Shown here: one piece after another, positions 45,901-57,397 of the stretch
How the letters are laid out: each line of letters starts with the position of its first letter
Position numbering within the stretch: the first letter of the stretch is position 1
Assembly (NCBI GenBank): GCA_033220425.1
Contig: CM065649.1
Span: forward strand, 4,898,001 to 4,962,000
Direction of reading: 5' to 3'
From: Lepraria neglecta
Lineage: Eukaryota > Ascomycota > Lecanoromycetes > Lecanorales > Stereocaulaceae
Length of the DNA stretch: 64,000 nucleotides
Notes under the pieces: model-generated
Database searches by the model: none
What the model was told of the DNA's origin: nothing
Seen by the model: the letters and a program-made list of their open reading frames with translations, nothing else
Position numbers and translations under genes: made by a program

Positions 45901-48348
45901 CTATAGATGCGGTATGTATTATGCCCAAGTAACACCTGAATAAACCCCAATTGGAACGTGGCGAAGGCTGATGAATGACTCGCCAACAATGAAGACGCGG
46001 GCGAATGTGTAGAGAAGAGCCGCTGCAGTGAGAACCAAGCCCCAGAGCAAGAAAAACGAAACCTCGACACTTTCGGAGTGGAGAACCCTGGTCAAAATGT
46101 CCCGGAGTCAAGCAAGCGTACATGACAGAATTGATGGATATCCGACAGCGTTCAGAACGGCACTGTCTGAGCTGAAGCATTCTGTTTTCGCGACTGTGGG
46201 TAGCACGTCGGCCAGTATTTTTCGAAGCCAGAGGATAATACATGAACTGAATGAGGGACACCCGCCCTTTTCTTGACTAGCCCTTTTTTCTCTGTAGTCC
46301 TCCAAGTAATTGTAACAGCACAAGAAGGAGAATATCAGGGATTTCAAAGCCGGCAGTGATCCGAGCGCCAGTGCTGATAACCTCCACAGAAAACATTCCG
46401 TCCGGCTTGGAAAGTCATAAGTCCACAATGCAAGGTGGACTCCGCCGTAAAAAGAGCCCAGCAACGATAGGACAAATATGCCCATAATGGACCACTCGTC
46501 TGGCAAATTGCCATTGACATTTCGCCGTCGTGGAGTTAGATACGCGGCGGATTGATACCAATCCTTAGAGTTATCCTTCTGGGAAAGAAAATACGCCTCG
46601 AAACTGCGGTATCGTTGGCTAGGTGGGGTTCCCAGCTCTTTTTCAGACTTACTGTTAGCTGCAGAGCGATTTCCTTTGTTGGATCTCAATATCTCATGTA
46701 AAAAACGCCGCGCCTGCTCTCTGCCACTGCTTGAGATCCTTTTCGGACAATGAAATCGAAACTTCATGCCAGTAACGAGTGGTAGCAGACCAGGAAGCCT
46801 GGCCATCATCACCGACCTTCTCACAAGGTATCATATGCTTCAACTGGGGTGAGATTTCCAATGGGGATGGTGGTCTTTTCAGACGAGGTTTCCTGCAAAA
46901 CACGTACGTGTACGAGTATCCCAGTACTTGCTACGTACATGTCCGGTCAACAATGCAGAAACACCGATTCCGCTTGTGACAAAGTCGCCCGATCGTAAAT
47001 TGTACACAGTTCTCATGGTCGAAGGAGGTCTACAATGGAAGTCAGCTGCACGTCTTGTAGCTCCTGAGGTGGACTCATATGGCTCAGCCTTTTCAGCGTA
47101 TTGGTCTTTCGGGTCCGCGGACTCAATGTAAACCGTGCAATGTCCCTCCGGATTTGGGACAGTCTCTTCGTGCGCATCGTCAGAGACTCTTGTAGTTGTG
47201 ATTTTTTTGCAGGCACATTGTGCGTCATCAAGGACATCTAGTGGTTCGGGCTGAGGTGTATCATCGAACATCAAGTAAAATGCTTCTGATCGTGAGCCTC
47301 CATAACGAATCCGTTCGTAGTACTTAGGCCGGTCTAAGTGGCTGTATGTTGTTCTACCAACTGTTCAACTCTGCATCAGCATCAAGGCTTACAAGTCTTC
47401 GAAACTTGCCGTTGACACCAGTGTTGGAGCTCGTACATCCAAGAGTTTTCGAAACCACAACCGTACTTGAACAAAGCACATCCAGCATGCACTAGAGTGT
47501 GTATTTCAAGTGGTGAGAGGGGTAAGCCAGCCGCCTTCCTAGAAATGCTTTGCAGGAACATCCAAGTTACTTGCAGGATGACTAGGCCCTTTGCAAGAAG
47601 ATCCGCCTTGCTTTTACGTCAATAAAATGGCCTCTTCGGGCGAGCAATCTAACCGCCGCTGGGGAAAGGACAACGGTAGAGAGGTGATTGTGGATGTCAC
47701 TGACATCCATTGTAAGCCCTCCCATAACCATGAAGAAGGCATACGTCAGACTGTGTGACCGTGGATTCTTGATAGGTTTCTCGAAATCAGTCTGTGCTTC
47801 CCTCAGATCGATCTCTAATGTTAGAATCAACAGGCTGACGTACATCTTGCGACTTCGACGGAGGGCCCGCAGGCTGTACCGTGGTTTCAGAAACGCTGGT
47901 ACGAGCATCGCGGCTACATCCGTCGAGTTCGAGAGCCAACTCCCGCGCTTGAGCATATTGCTCCCATGCAGTATACACCCCCAGTTCGGGAGCTATGATA
48001 GCAAGCAAAACCCAGTTGGCCTTGCGTAGCCACTGACTTAGCGGGTGCTCTCCATGGGGCAGGCACATTGAGGTGTATAGCCGTCCAGACACAAAGTGCA
48101 AGTGTGAAGGTGCAGCTGTAGAGCAAGCTCCATGTGCCTCGATTATTGGGATCCGAGACCCAAGGTGGTGCTATCTCAGTGCGTAAAGCTGTGAGGTTCT
48201 GAGTCGAAGCTGGTGTAGGAGCTGCCAACACCATATTTGGCAGTGCGCAAAGCCTAAAGATGAGAAACGTCGCGGCCATCAAAGAGGTCAGATTCGAGAC
48301 AGATGAAACACGAGATGAGATGGAAACATCTTGCGGTCCAGCTGGCAT
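45901..48348 (-). pseudogene. Multi-pass fungal membrane protein relic (frameshifted)
   Basis: Starts MPAGPQDVSISS at 48348 with a hydrophobic leader. It shows the family sequence SDPNNRGTWSLLYSCTFTLA and LCVWTAIHLNVPAP, then ANWVLLAIIAPELGVYTAWE, HSLTYAFFMVMGGLTMDVSD, RTVYNLRSGDFVTSGIG, SISLSEKDLKQWQRAGAA, SIMGIFVLSLLGSFYGGVHL and ESFISLRHVPIGVYSG. This is a widespread Pezizomycotina family of large membrane proteins with no known function. Some frame changes fit introns, but three do not: near 48050, near 47445, and at a run of six A (46700-46705). A TAA at 45921-45919 also interrupts the terminal WAQYIPHL-like motif. Decay here is mainly by small insertions and deletions. Sequencing or assembly error at the homopolymer cannot be excluded. 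Confidence 0.65.
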
Positions 48349-48791
48349 CAGACTCTTTTTGTAGCGGCGGCATTGATCCTCATCCGCTTAATGAGAAAGG
48401 TGACGAGGATGCATGCTGCTTATTTATAGTTAGTTGATCACCTGCTTAGAGACGGCCAATGGCGGAAGGTTGCGCATACACACTACCACCACCATGGATG
48501 CCCCCTCCAGTAAACCTGTTAATTGAAGGGAGCGCAGCCTTCGTAGGCGTGCCACTTGAACATGGTGCCGCTAAGTTCCAAGCACGTTGGTGGGTAAAAC
48601 ATTGGTGTATGAGTGTGCTGGAGGGTTCTCAAAGACCCTTTGGTAGCGACGACCTGGCCCTAGGCAAGGGGATCAACAGCCTTGTAGGTGTTGCACCTCT
48701 TAAGCCATGCGATAGATAATGCTATCATCTAGTTAGTCTGCTATTAAACAGAGCAAACCTATTAAATTGCCTATGGGTAGTCGTTTCGGCA
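48349..48791. other. Intergenic region
   Basis: About 440 bp between the membrane relic start and the methyltransferase stop. No gene recognised. Confidence 0.4.
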
Positions 48792-49724
48792 TTATTTTCG
48801 TGCAGCGACTCTCAACCTCACATAGCCCAGCCACATGGTCCCATCCTCCTCATGTGTGAGCACCGTCTTCAGCACATCACAGACTTCCTTCACAACTGCC
48901 TCCTTCTTCTCGTCTGTAGGCAGCACCTCTAAGAACTGCGCCCCCATCAACCTCACCCATGCTTCCAACCCTCCCGTCAACTCCGTTGGCCTGTATTCTA
49001 GCTTCGACTTCTCAACCTTGAACCCTACTTCCTCTAGCATGCTCTTCATGAGCTGCTCTGACGGAAAGTACCACGGACATGCCTCTCTTGCTTGCTCGAT
49101 GCTCCCACCTTGATGCACAAGAGCAGCCAAAAGCGCAGTATGTACATCAGCAACATTCCCTGCTCCGCCCATCTCGAAGACGAATTCTCCACCTGGTTGA
49201 AGCGCTTTGTAAGCCCCTCGTAGCACTGACATACGTGTAAATGGGTCCCGTAAGATCCAATGCAGTGCTGCGTTTGAAAACACCTTGTTATATTGCCCCT
49301 CTTGTATCTCGCCTTTTTCTTCCAAGTATCGACAATCCACCACGTACCAGTCAGCGTTTGGCAACGTGCCATAGGAGCTTCGAGCCGACCCAATGAGGTT
49401 CGAGGAGGCATCGAAGGCGTCGACTCGAGTACAGCTGTTGGCTATCTGGGCCGTGAGTACTCCATCGCCGCAGCCCAGGTCGAGGATCACGTCGTTGGGT
49501 TGGGCGTCAAGCCATTGGACGATCTCGCTCGTGAGCTTGGGCACAAAGGATGCGGAGGAATTGTAGGCAGAGTGGGTCCAGTGGTCTTTAGGCTGGGCTT
49601 GGGACGATGTAGTAGAAGGGTCGGTAGTATTGTGGGAGATGCATTCCTGTCCAGTTAGTTTTGGCTGCTTGGGATTGTCATTAGTGGTGTGCTCGTCTGA
49701 GCTCTTGCGTATTTCTGCAGACAT
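48792..49724 (-). CDS. SAM-dependent class I methyltransferase (trans-aconitate MTase-like), 310 aa
   Basis: The first ATG of the frame is at 49724 (MSAEIRKSSDEH). A disordered lead of about 45 residues precedes a Rossmann methyltransferase domain: motif I VILDLGCGDGVLTAQI (SAM binding), motif II acidic residue in VDAFDASSNLI, VFSNAALHWILRDP (motif IV region) and ALQPGGEFVFEMGG. The HWILRDP block and the overall order resemble bacterial Tam and yeast Tmt1 trans-aconitate methyltransferases as well as broad methyltransf_11/25 families. The substrate is therefore uncertain. The catalytic fold looks complete and the C-terminus ends in a typical strand (TMWLGYVRLRVAARK). There is no neighbouring pathway gene to suggest a substrate. 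Confidence 0.82.
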   Translation of the reverse strand: MSAEIRKSSDEHTTNDNPKQPKLTGQECISHNTTDPSTTSSQAQPKDHWTHSAYNSSASFVPKLTSEIVQWLDAQPNDVILDLGCGDGVLTAQIANSCTRVDAFDASSNLIGSARSSYGTLPNADWYVVDCRYLEEKGEIQEGQYNKVFSNAALHWILRDPFTRMSVLRGAYKALQPGGEFVFEMGGAGNVADVHTALLAALVHQGGSIEQAREACPWYFPSEQLMKSMLEEVGFKVEKSKLEYRPTELTGGLEAWVRLMGAQFLEVLPTDEKKEAVVKEVCDVLKTVLTHEEDGTMWLGYVRLRVAARK

Positions 49725-50712
49725 CGTAGTTGATGAACAGGTTAGAAGTGAAGAGAGAGCTCTTCTTGACAAGAGGAAGAGATATGTTGGTCAAAAGCTT
49801 GAATTCACACCTCACCATGTAGTACACGTACTGCGACTTGGGTATACTGGATGCTCATCACAGCTCCGGCATCGGACAGCTCGACTGTTCTTGCCTTAAG
49901 ATCTATTGCTGCTTAGTACTCCACAACATGAGCATTTCCATTGGCGGCTTAAAGCGCTTCTCTGGGTCCCGCCGAAGACGCACGGACGATTCACTGCTCA
50001 CAACGACACAAACATTATCGTTTGTCGAAGGCTGCTTTCTATCACATTATTCTGCAAAGTATTTGAAACAGACGATCCCACAAGGTGGTGAAGGGCATTT
50101 CTAGACCTTGGCTATGACATAACGTTTAGGTAAGGTAAACGGACTGCATCCATAGAGAAGAGCGATCCTTATCTACCTCCTAGTCATCTCGTTAGACTAC
50201 TCTAGTCAGATGTGAGATAGGCCAAGACTCCAATGTTGTCTTGCCCTATCAAACCACTCGAATTCTAGATCTTCAATTTGAAGCCTCAAACAAAATCTTC
50301 CGAACCCCACAGCCCTTGTAAGCACAGCAGGGTCTGCCACACGGACTACGTTTCTCTTACGTTTCTCCATCCCACGCATAACAATTGGCTCGCAAGCAGG
50401 AAAAAGCAACATCGAAAGTCCCGAATCTCATATATCATCGGCTTCATTTCCTTCCAAAGTATGGAGTCAGTGGTCTCATCGGGAGCATCCGCGTTTTATA
50501 TGCAGGGTTAGCAAATCTTCACCAACCGCCATAGTCAAATATTATATCAATTTGAAAGAAATTCCAGGAAACATCTCCGGTCGTTGGCCATATAGCCCCC
50601 CAATTCCATGACTGCAAGGTCAGTGTACTGCCCGGTGCTTCCGCAGACTTTGCCTACTCCTGAGAAGCCTTGACGAAGAACTTTCACCTGTACGCCCTCC
50701 GTATCCGGCAAG
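49725..50712. other. Divergent intergenic region between methyltransferase and zinc-cluster regulator
   Basis: About 990 bp. No gene recognised; probable promoters of both genes. Confidence 0.4.
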
Positions 50713-53012
50713 ATGACTGCAGCTGTCGCTTTCCGTCAACCTCTCCTACCAGCCGCTGCCACACCCAGACCACCCCCAGCTCCTTCCTCCCAGCGATCGA
50801 ACGAGAGCCTGTCTTCGGAGGTCTCGAGACCGATGCAAGCTGCAAACGTCAAAGCCACACGCGGACGTAAGGAGCGGCCTTGCGACGCCTGTCGGAGGAA
50901 GAAGAGCAAATGTGTCATAAATGATGGTCAAACGAATACCTGCGTAGCTTGCAGTACGCATGGACAGCAGTGTACCTTTCTGGAAGATCCAAGGCCGCGG
51001 AAGAGAAGGCTGGAGTCTGAGGGAAAAGACTCTAGTCTTGGCAAACGAAGGTCAGTACTTGGAAAACCATTCACGCCCGTTATAAGACCTGCGCGCTGAC
51101 TTCAACTTCGAAAGGTCCACTATGGATTTGCAATCTCCAGGCAATCCCCACGGAGCGATCAAGATAAAGCGGGAGGAGTCTAGAGGCTCGAATGCATCAC
51201 GATCCGAAGCAGCAAATAGCTGGCGCTATCAGGGATCGCATATGGGCTACACAACGGAACTGGATCCCATTTTATTCGACATCTCACCGTCAGGAGGTTC
51301 GAGCTATCAGAAATCCGATGGTCGAAACGCATTCCTCATTCACCAGCCTGGTGTCCTTCGATACACCGAGTCGCAAACAAGCTTGATACAGAGTATAGAC
51401 AAGCTAGTTGGGCCCCACGGTCCTTCTCTCATACAGCATTTTCGAGCCATAAATCGCAGCCTACCAATCATTGAGGACACCTTTTTCGAGGCCCACAACG
51501 GTCGCCAAAGAAGCACTCTAGATCCTGCTCTTCTCTGCTCCATATATGTTGTTGCCGCGGCATCTGGCCTTCATGAGATGGAGAACGCAAGATGGCAACA
51601 GATTGATCTCAACCAGCTGGAGGACATGGCCTTCAGGCTATTCGAGAGTTCCCTTGTCCATCCTAATCTACCTACTATACAAGCCGGATTACTGCTTATG
51701 CAGAGATCGAATATAGACTCCAAGTTCCTGAACACACAGCTCGTCGGCGCCGCTTTTGAATTGGGACTCCATCTCGACTGTTCGAAATGGACAGTCTCAC
51801 CCTTTGAGCGAGGCTTGAGGAAGAGGTTAGCCTGGGCTTTATACATGGAGGATCAGTGGTGTTCGTTGGTCCATGGGCGACCATCTCTGATATCGAAGGC
51901 TCACTGGGCTGTCCGTGACCTTATTGAGGAGGATTTTGAGGCGCTCGACCGATATGAAGAAGAGAAGGACGTCTTGGAAGACTTGAAGTGTGGGCGAGAT
52001 TGTTTTTGTCAGATGGTCGCTTTGACAGAAATTTTGTCGAGTATTTTGGAGACCCTTTACACGCAGAAAGCTATGCAAGAATTTGACGACGCTGGAGAGA
52101 ACGGAACTCGATTGGTCCTCGCGCAGGCAAAACCTATTCAGGTGACTCTCAAGGAATGGTTTACGCGCCTGCCAAAAGATCTGAAAATGGACAATGGACA
52201 GGCGCCTGCAACCGTTGGTAAGACAAACTATGCTCCAGGCTTTCACCTCAGCTAACATGTCGACAGGTTATCTCCACCTGGCCTACTTCGCAACAGAAAT
52301 AACACTCCACCGCTGCATCATCCGTTCCTTAAGTTCCAGGCCTACCGATGTCTACCTGACGCACGTCTGTCGCTCGGCAGCGAAAGCTCGGCTCATCTCA
52401 GCCATGGAATTCGTCAACCGTCTCCGTTCCAACCACCTCACATCCTTCTGGTATTTTCCCTCCAGAGTCAATTTTGCCCTCATCGCAACCTTTGGGAGCC
52501 TACTTCTCGCTACAAGCCCTTGTGAAGAAGAAGCCGAATTCTACAGAGCAAGACTGTCGGAATACCGCTGGGCGCTGTCAGTGAGCGCGAAGAACGCCGG
52601 CTTCCTCAACTTTGCCATTGAATCGCTGGAATCATCTACAGGTCTACTCAAAGATATGCCTATGAAGCCCAAACTCGAAGAGATGGACGTCAGAGAGGTA
52701 CCGCCGCCGCCGCAACGGCCGCCGATGACGAGGTTGATACCACCACCGGAAGACGAGGAGGTCTTTGACGAGGACATTGACGATACCATGGAAGATGTAT
52801 CCGACATACAATCGATGCCTATCCCAATACCGCAATCTCAATCGTATCAATATCAGTCAGAGATCATGTCACCGTCGAGCTCTGCTTGGAGCGCTCCGGC
52901 GACTTATGGACCGTACATCGGACCTTTCGCTGGGCTGGGGGCGAGGAATTGGTTCGAGTCAGCGCATCATGGTAGTCCTGAGGCTGAGAGGATGGGGCTG
53001 TGGGCCGGTTGA
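50713..53012 (+). CDS. Zn(II)2Cys6 transcription factor of the Dal81/TamA type, 728 aa
   Basis: Three exons, 50713-51050, 51115-52217 and 52267-53012, with GT-AG introns of 64 and 49 nt and correct phases. The DNA-binding cluster has spacing CX2CX6CX9CX2CX6C (Cys57, 60, 67, 77, 80, 87) in a basic context (KERPCDACRRKKSKC), followed by PRPRKRR. The middle homology region (fungal_trans) spans about residues 200-480, with SLIQHFRAINRSLPII, AAFELGLHLDCSKWTV and RKRLAWALYMEDQWCSLVHGRP. The C-terminus is proline- and acid-rich (VPPPPQRPPM, EDEEVFDEDIDDTMED), a plausible activation region. The cluster sequence resembles Dal81/UGA35, a co-activator of nitrogen-source genes; this assignment is by memory of the family and moderate. 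Intact. Confidence 0.82.
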
Positions 53013-53505
53013 TTGATACGAGTTTGGTGGCGTTGTCGGAAGCGAAAGTTCGCCCAATGGGCTTGGAAGCATTATCTTTTGGATGAAAGAGTCCGAATAG
53101 CAACGCAGTCGAGGCAATGTTCATTCATCGCAAAAGCGCGATTGCAAACGAGATGTTTCTGGAAGCGGAGCGGACCGATCAACAGGTTTTGGTTGGACAG
53201 CCATTTCCGAGGCTCTTTTACGAGTTGCCCTATTAGGAAGCTCCTTGCAGTTCCCAACGTCATGCCCCACAGTTTCAGCCAACCACTCTCCTGTGCACGT
53301 TCTGCCTTTAACTGGATGGCATGATGGAAGGCTGCAGGTATGGAACACAGATACCAATCAAAGCATCACGATGCTCTTCAAGTACAGGCACCTTCTCCGT
53401 TTTGCTTCGGTGATTTCTCGCTATATAACATCATGACCGCCCTCGACCTTAAGCATTTCAGTAACACAGTCGTGCCACCTCTCGATCTCATCTCCTATTG
53501 CAGTC
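53013..53505. other. Intergenic region
   Basis: About 490 bp before the RNase T2 start; nothing recognised beyond probable 3' UTR and promoter. Confidence 0.4.
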
Positions 53506-54449
53506 ATGCGGTCCTTTTCTAATATTGCGTTGGGCGTCGCCCAATTAGCCTCTCTTTATTCTCAACATTTCGCGGCTGGTCATTCTGAGTACTGCCTTGA
53601 CTTCCCTCTGAGCTGCACCAACAAAACCGTCGTCCCGAACACATGTTGCTTCAACTACCCAGGTGGCGAGCTCCTCCAGACCCAATTCTGGGACACCGAC
53701 CCTGCGACTGGACCGGCTAATCACTGGACCGTCCATGGCCTCTGGTACGCTTGCCTCCCTTTCTCCCACGCTCAATCCGCTAATAAACCCCCCAGGCCCG
53801 ACCACTGCGACGGCACATACTCCCAATACTGCGACGAATCGCGCCAATACACCAACATCTCCGCGATCCTGAAATCCTACAACGCCAACTCTTTACTGTC
53901 GTACATGGAGACTTACTGGAAAGACGACGGCGGCAACGACGAATCTTTCTGGGAACACGAGTGGGGGAAACATGGGACTTGTATCTCGACTTTCGATCCG
54001 AACTGCTATGTCGATTATACACCGCAAGAAGAGGTGGTGGATTTCTTCCAAAAAACCATCGACCTCTTCAAAACGCTCGATACCTACGCATTCCTCGCTA
54101 TTGCGGGTATCGTGCCTAGCACGACGAAGGGTTATACTAGTGCGCAGATTGAGCATGCGCTGGGCGCCTTTAGGCGAGGCGTTAATGCTAGTATCCAATG
54201 CACGGGTAATCAGCTGAATCAGGTTTATTATCATTTTCATGTTGCCGGGAGTGCGCAGGATGGGATTTATGTTCCTACGCAACCTGGTGAGTCGATGCCT
54301 TTCTTTGTCTTTGGCGGAGGAGGTAAGAGAGAGGGTGGGCTAATGTTGTGGTGTGTATAGATGGTCCGAGCTCGTGCCCGCAGGAGGGAGTCATGTATTT
54401 GCCTAAGAACTTGAGCACTACTCCGACCCCGGTCCCTGGGAGCTCATGA
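53506..54449 (+). CDS. Secreted ribonuclease T2, 272 aa
   Basis: Three exons, 53506-53744, 53796-54286 and 54361-54449; the first intron interrupts the Trp of the first active-site box and splicing restores it. A short hydrophobic leader (FSNIALGVAQLASLYSQHFAA) suggests secretion. Both catalytic segments are present: CAS I HWTVHGLWPDHC and CAS II FWEHEWGKHGTC, with the active histidines. Multiple cysteines fit the disulfide pattern of fungal T2 enzymes. The enzyme cleaves single-stranded RNA via 2',3'-cyclic phosphates in the vacuole or outside the cell. The last exon adds a Thr/Pro-rich tail (NLSTTPTPVPGSS). The unspliced frame would end at 54360, but the intron reading gives the conserved C-terminus with CPQEGVMYLPK. 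Confidence 0.9.
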
Positions 54450-54878
54450 GTGGTTGGGAAGGGGATTGGAAATGGGGAGGGGATGATGGATCATGTACGA
54501 TGAGTGGAAGACCATTGGTAAAAGCACACATATATGAGAGTGTAGGTCGAACTGATCATATCATTGCTCTTTATGATTTCGGTACCTCGTTAACACATCG
54601 CTTCCATGTTCCATCGTATCCTGCCTTGACCTTTGCGACAAGGCTGAGGCTACAGCTGCAGCTTCCACCGAACATTTCCACGCACTTAAAGATATCTCAT
54701 CTAGAGTCCAGTATCAGCGTTGACATTGCACGAACCTTGACGCATAAGCATACCGCTCAAACACCACCTTGAACGTAGCTACACACTCATTTCCCTAAAT
54801 CAATATATTAGTCTTGCTATTGCAATTGACCTTGAAGGGGCTTCTTACCATTTCAATGCGTCTCAGTCTCTTCTCAGT
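54450..54878. other. Convergent 3' intergenic region
   Basis: About 430 bp between the RNase T2 stop and the BTB1 stop. No gene recognised. Confidence 0.4.
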
Positions 54879-55481
54879 CTAGTCGATTTCCACCACCGGC
54901 ACTGACACCACTGGTTCTTTCTCGAGGTAGCTGTCTGCTGTCTTGGCCTCGAAAGGATTCGGGACTGATTCAAGGCCTTTATAGAGAGCGATGCATACGT
55001 CCACAGCGAATTCAGGCAGTCCGAGAATCCAGCTGTGGCAGCTCTCAAACCACTCCGAGTCGACATTCCAAGCATGCCAGGCTGATAAGAGTCTTCGAAT
55101 GGGCGCTTTCGGCAACGTGTTCACGTATGCGAAGGTGACTGCTGGCATTGGAGGGCCGACCTTGTGTTTCTTAGGCAGGGTGAGGGTTGGAAAGTAGAGG
55201 TATTGGATGATGGCGTCGATAATGTCGGCATCGTCGTCTGGCAGAGACATGGACCGTTCAGTGGATTCTTTGAGCTGTGTATCGAGCGCAGCCTTGAAGA
55301 CAGGAGAAGCATCAAACAGGATGTTTTGGTGAATTTGGATTTCAGTTTTCTCTTTGCCGACGAAGAGATCGATCATCTCAATATCGCAGAACCTTGAGGC
55401 TGGTGAGCAAACAAACTTGACAATGCTTTCTGGAGGTATAGACGTTACTTACTTGCACTTTGTCCCTCGGGGGTTAGCCAT
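54879..55481 (-). CDS. BTB/POZ-domain protein, array copy 1, 180 aa
   Basis: A 29-nt first exon (55481-55453, MANPRGTKC) and a main exon (55392-54879), joined AA|G after a GTAAGT donor. The BTB fold is visible: IDLFVGKEKTEIQIHQNILFDASPVFKAAL, the conserved SMSLPDDDADIIDAIIQYLY, then a helical tail with PIRRLLSAWHAWN and GLPEFAVDVCIAL. About 35 residues present in copy 2 between the BTB core and the tail (the NTLADKYDI helix) are missing here, so this copy has an internal deletion but remains in frame. BTB proteins dimerise and often act as Cullin-3 adaptors; this fungal family is large and uncharacterised. Three relatives follow upstream on the same strand. Confidence 0.78.
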
Positions 55482-55590
55482 TTTGGTGACTTCGGAGGTG
55501 GGGTAGTTGCTGTGAAAGGTTACAGAACCTGAGGGTAAGGTGAGGAGTTAACCGGTGATTCATAAGATTATACCAAAGGTCTAGTGCCAC

Positions 55591-55690
55591 TAGACGCGCG
55601 GTTGCCTTGGCCAACAACCCTTTAAAGATTCTTAAGTGAGGGCATTCTATACAAAAATACGTCATCGCAGGAGGGGGGAGGAATGTGGCT
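55591..55690 (-). promoter_or_regulatory. Upstream block shared with BTB copy 2
   Basis: Starts with TAGACGCGCGGTTGCCTT and continues about 100 bp with clear similarity to 56923-57020. It sits 110-210 bp before the start of BTB copy 1. It may be a conserved promoter element or simply a remnant of the duplication. Confidence 0.6.
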
Positions 55691-56098
55691 TAACAGTAAT
55701 AGAGCACGGGGCAGTATGAGCGTAGACATAGTAAAGTCTCATGGGAGATTGCATCTAATAGAAAGATTGACTGCTTTGTATTGCATAGAGACAAGGAACC
55801 CGAAGTTATTTGGCAAGCGTTCAGTCTATTGCAGTATGCAAGTCTCGGCAGCCAAACCTTTGCGTAACCCGTGGTTTGCAAAATAGACGTTGAAGATCAC
55901 AGGAGGTTGAGCAAGACTGATCTACGTCCAGTAGCTCAAGACTTCAAATCCATCTCGCCATACTATCCTGATACTACTGAAAGTTCGAGAAGGGACCGCT
56001 GCAGGAGTGTGGCTACAACCTGTTAGATTCGTCAAATTGTGAAGAAGAACGTAATGTACAACGAACCTCGGTCAGGCTGTACAAGTGCAATTGAGTAC

Positions 56099-56833
56099 TT
56101 ATCCGACCTTCTTCTCTGCGACTTCTTCCGCAGGCTTTTCATGGTAGTTCGAACTTATGTCTTCCAAAGGATTGCTCACATTGTGTCCAGCCCTCAGAGC
56201 AAGGGCGATAGCCAAATCGGCAGTGAACTCCGGCAGCTCTAGAATGATATCCCGAGTATTGTCGTTCTTATACCACTCGAAATCGATATTCCATGCACAC
56301 CAAGCAACGACTAATTTACGAAAGGAGGACCTCTCTGTTGTGTTGTTGTAGACGTAGGTAATCACGTCCATTTGCGGAGGCTCGACGTTTTTAGGTGGCA
56401 CAGAGAGCTCGAAAAGGTTGTCGACGATCAAATTCTTTAGAGTGGTGATGTCATATTTGTCGGCCAGCGTGTTCAGCTTTGCTAGTTGCCAATAGCATTC
56501 TGACGAAGCTTCTGCAGTGATGGGGTCCGTAAGCTCAAGCTTTTGAGTGTAGAGCCACCGTGTCATGCGCTCGAAAGCTCCCACGTCGTCGTCGGGCAGG
56601 CTCATGGACCGATCGGAGGATTCCCGGAATTTTCCAGAGAAGGCGGTTTTGAATACTTTGGATGCGCTGAAAAGAAGATCTTGGTGAACATGGTAGGCGG
56701 TCTCATCTGGACCAACGTGCAGGATCAATACGGGAACGTCGCGAAGTCTTCCACACGCGAAAGACTTGTCAGTAATGCTCGACTTACATAGGACATTAGT
56801 CGCTTACTTGAGATGAGTATGGGGTTGTTCCAT
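56099..56833 (-). CDS. BTB/POZ-domain protein, array copy 2, 224 aa
   Basis: A 26-nt first exon (56833-56808, MEQPHTHL) and a main exon (56747-56099), giving MEQPHTHLKLRDVPVLILHVG. A full-length BTB core (AYHVHQDLLFSASKVFKTAF, SMSLPDDDVGAFERMTRWLY) is followed by the helical extension LNTLADKYDITTLKNLIVDNLF typical of this fungal family. A C-terminal region with YVYNNTTERSSFRKLVVAWCAWN and LPEFTADLAIALAL completes it. It is the most complete member of the array and the best reference for the others. Likely role: homodimerising adaptor protein; partners unknown. No damage seen. Confidence 0.82.
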
Positions 56834-57397
56834 CGCGCTGGCGGATCCTGGCGCGACCTCATGCGTAAGTAAAGAGGAACAAACCGTAAGTCGTTGATTG
56901 TACTCAGGTACTGTAGTACTTTTAGACGCGCGGTTGCCTTATCCAATTACCCTTTGAGAACCCTTGAGCGGAGGAAATCTATACAGAAATTCGTCATCGC
57001 GGGAGGGGAGGAAATATGTAGGTTAGCCATAAAAGAGTAAAGGGTACAAAGACCACAAAGGAGTGCATTCAGCACTTAAGTGTCTGCGTGTCAACAGATT
57101 CTATTGCATTTGCTTCCTATCTAAAGCGTGTTGTCTTGCATCCTCCCTATCAGTCGTATAAACTGAGTGGCGATAGGAAATGACCCCATATTGGGTCATC
57201 TCGAACGCTTGCATGCCAAGATATCCCACTACCTCCGAAGCCGTAAAACCAAAGCCCATTGCGAGAAGGTATCTGCGCTATGTCAGTTTGAATAGGAGGA
57301 TGGCTTGTAAATACATAACATACCAGAAGAGGTGACTCGTAACTTCAATTTGGGTTCCCATTCGCTGTCTTTATGCTCTCTTTGCTCTCTTCGAAGG
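56834..57397. other. Intergenic region between BTB copies 2 and 3
   Basis: About 560 bp, including the conserved block at 56923-57020 upstream of copy 2. The remainder is unremarkable. Confidence 0.4.
56923..57020 (-). promoter_or_regulatory. Upstream block shared with BTB copy 1
   Basis: Shares an exact 18-bp start (TAGACGCGCGGTTGCCTT) and roughly three quarters identity over about 100 bp with 55591-55690. It lies 90-190 bp upstream of the copy 2 start. Confidence 0.6.

Noticed and set aside
27508-54449. A secondary-metabolite cluster formed by tyrosinase, methyltransferase and zinc-cluster regulator
   Set aside because: The genes are separated by tens of kilobases of unrelated housekeeping and wall genes, and no polyketide, peptide or terpene core enzyme is present.
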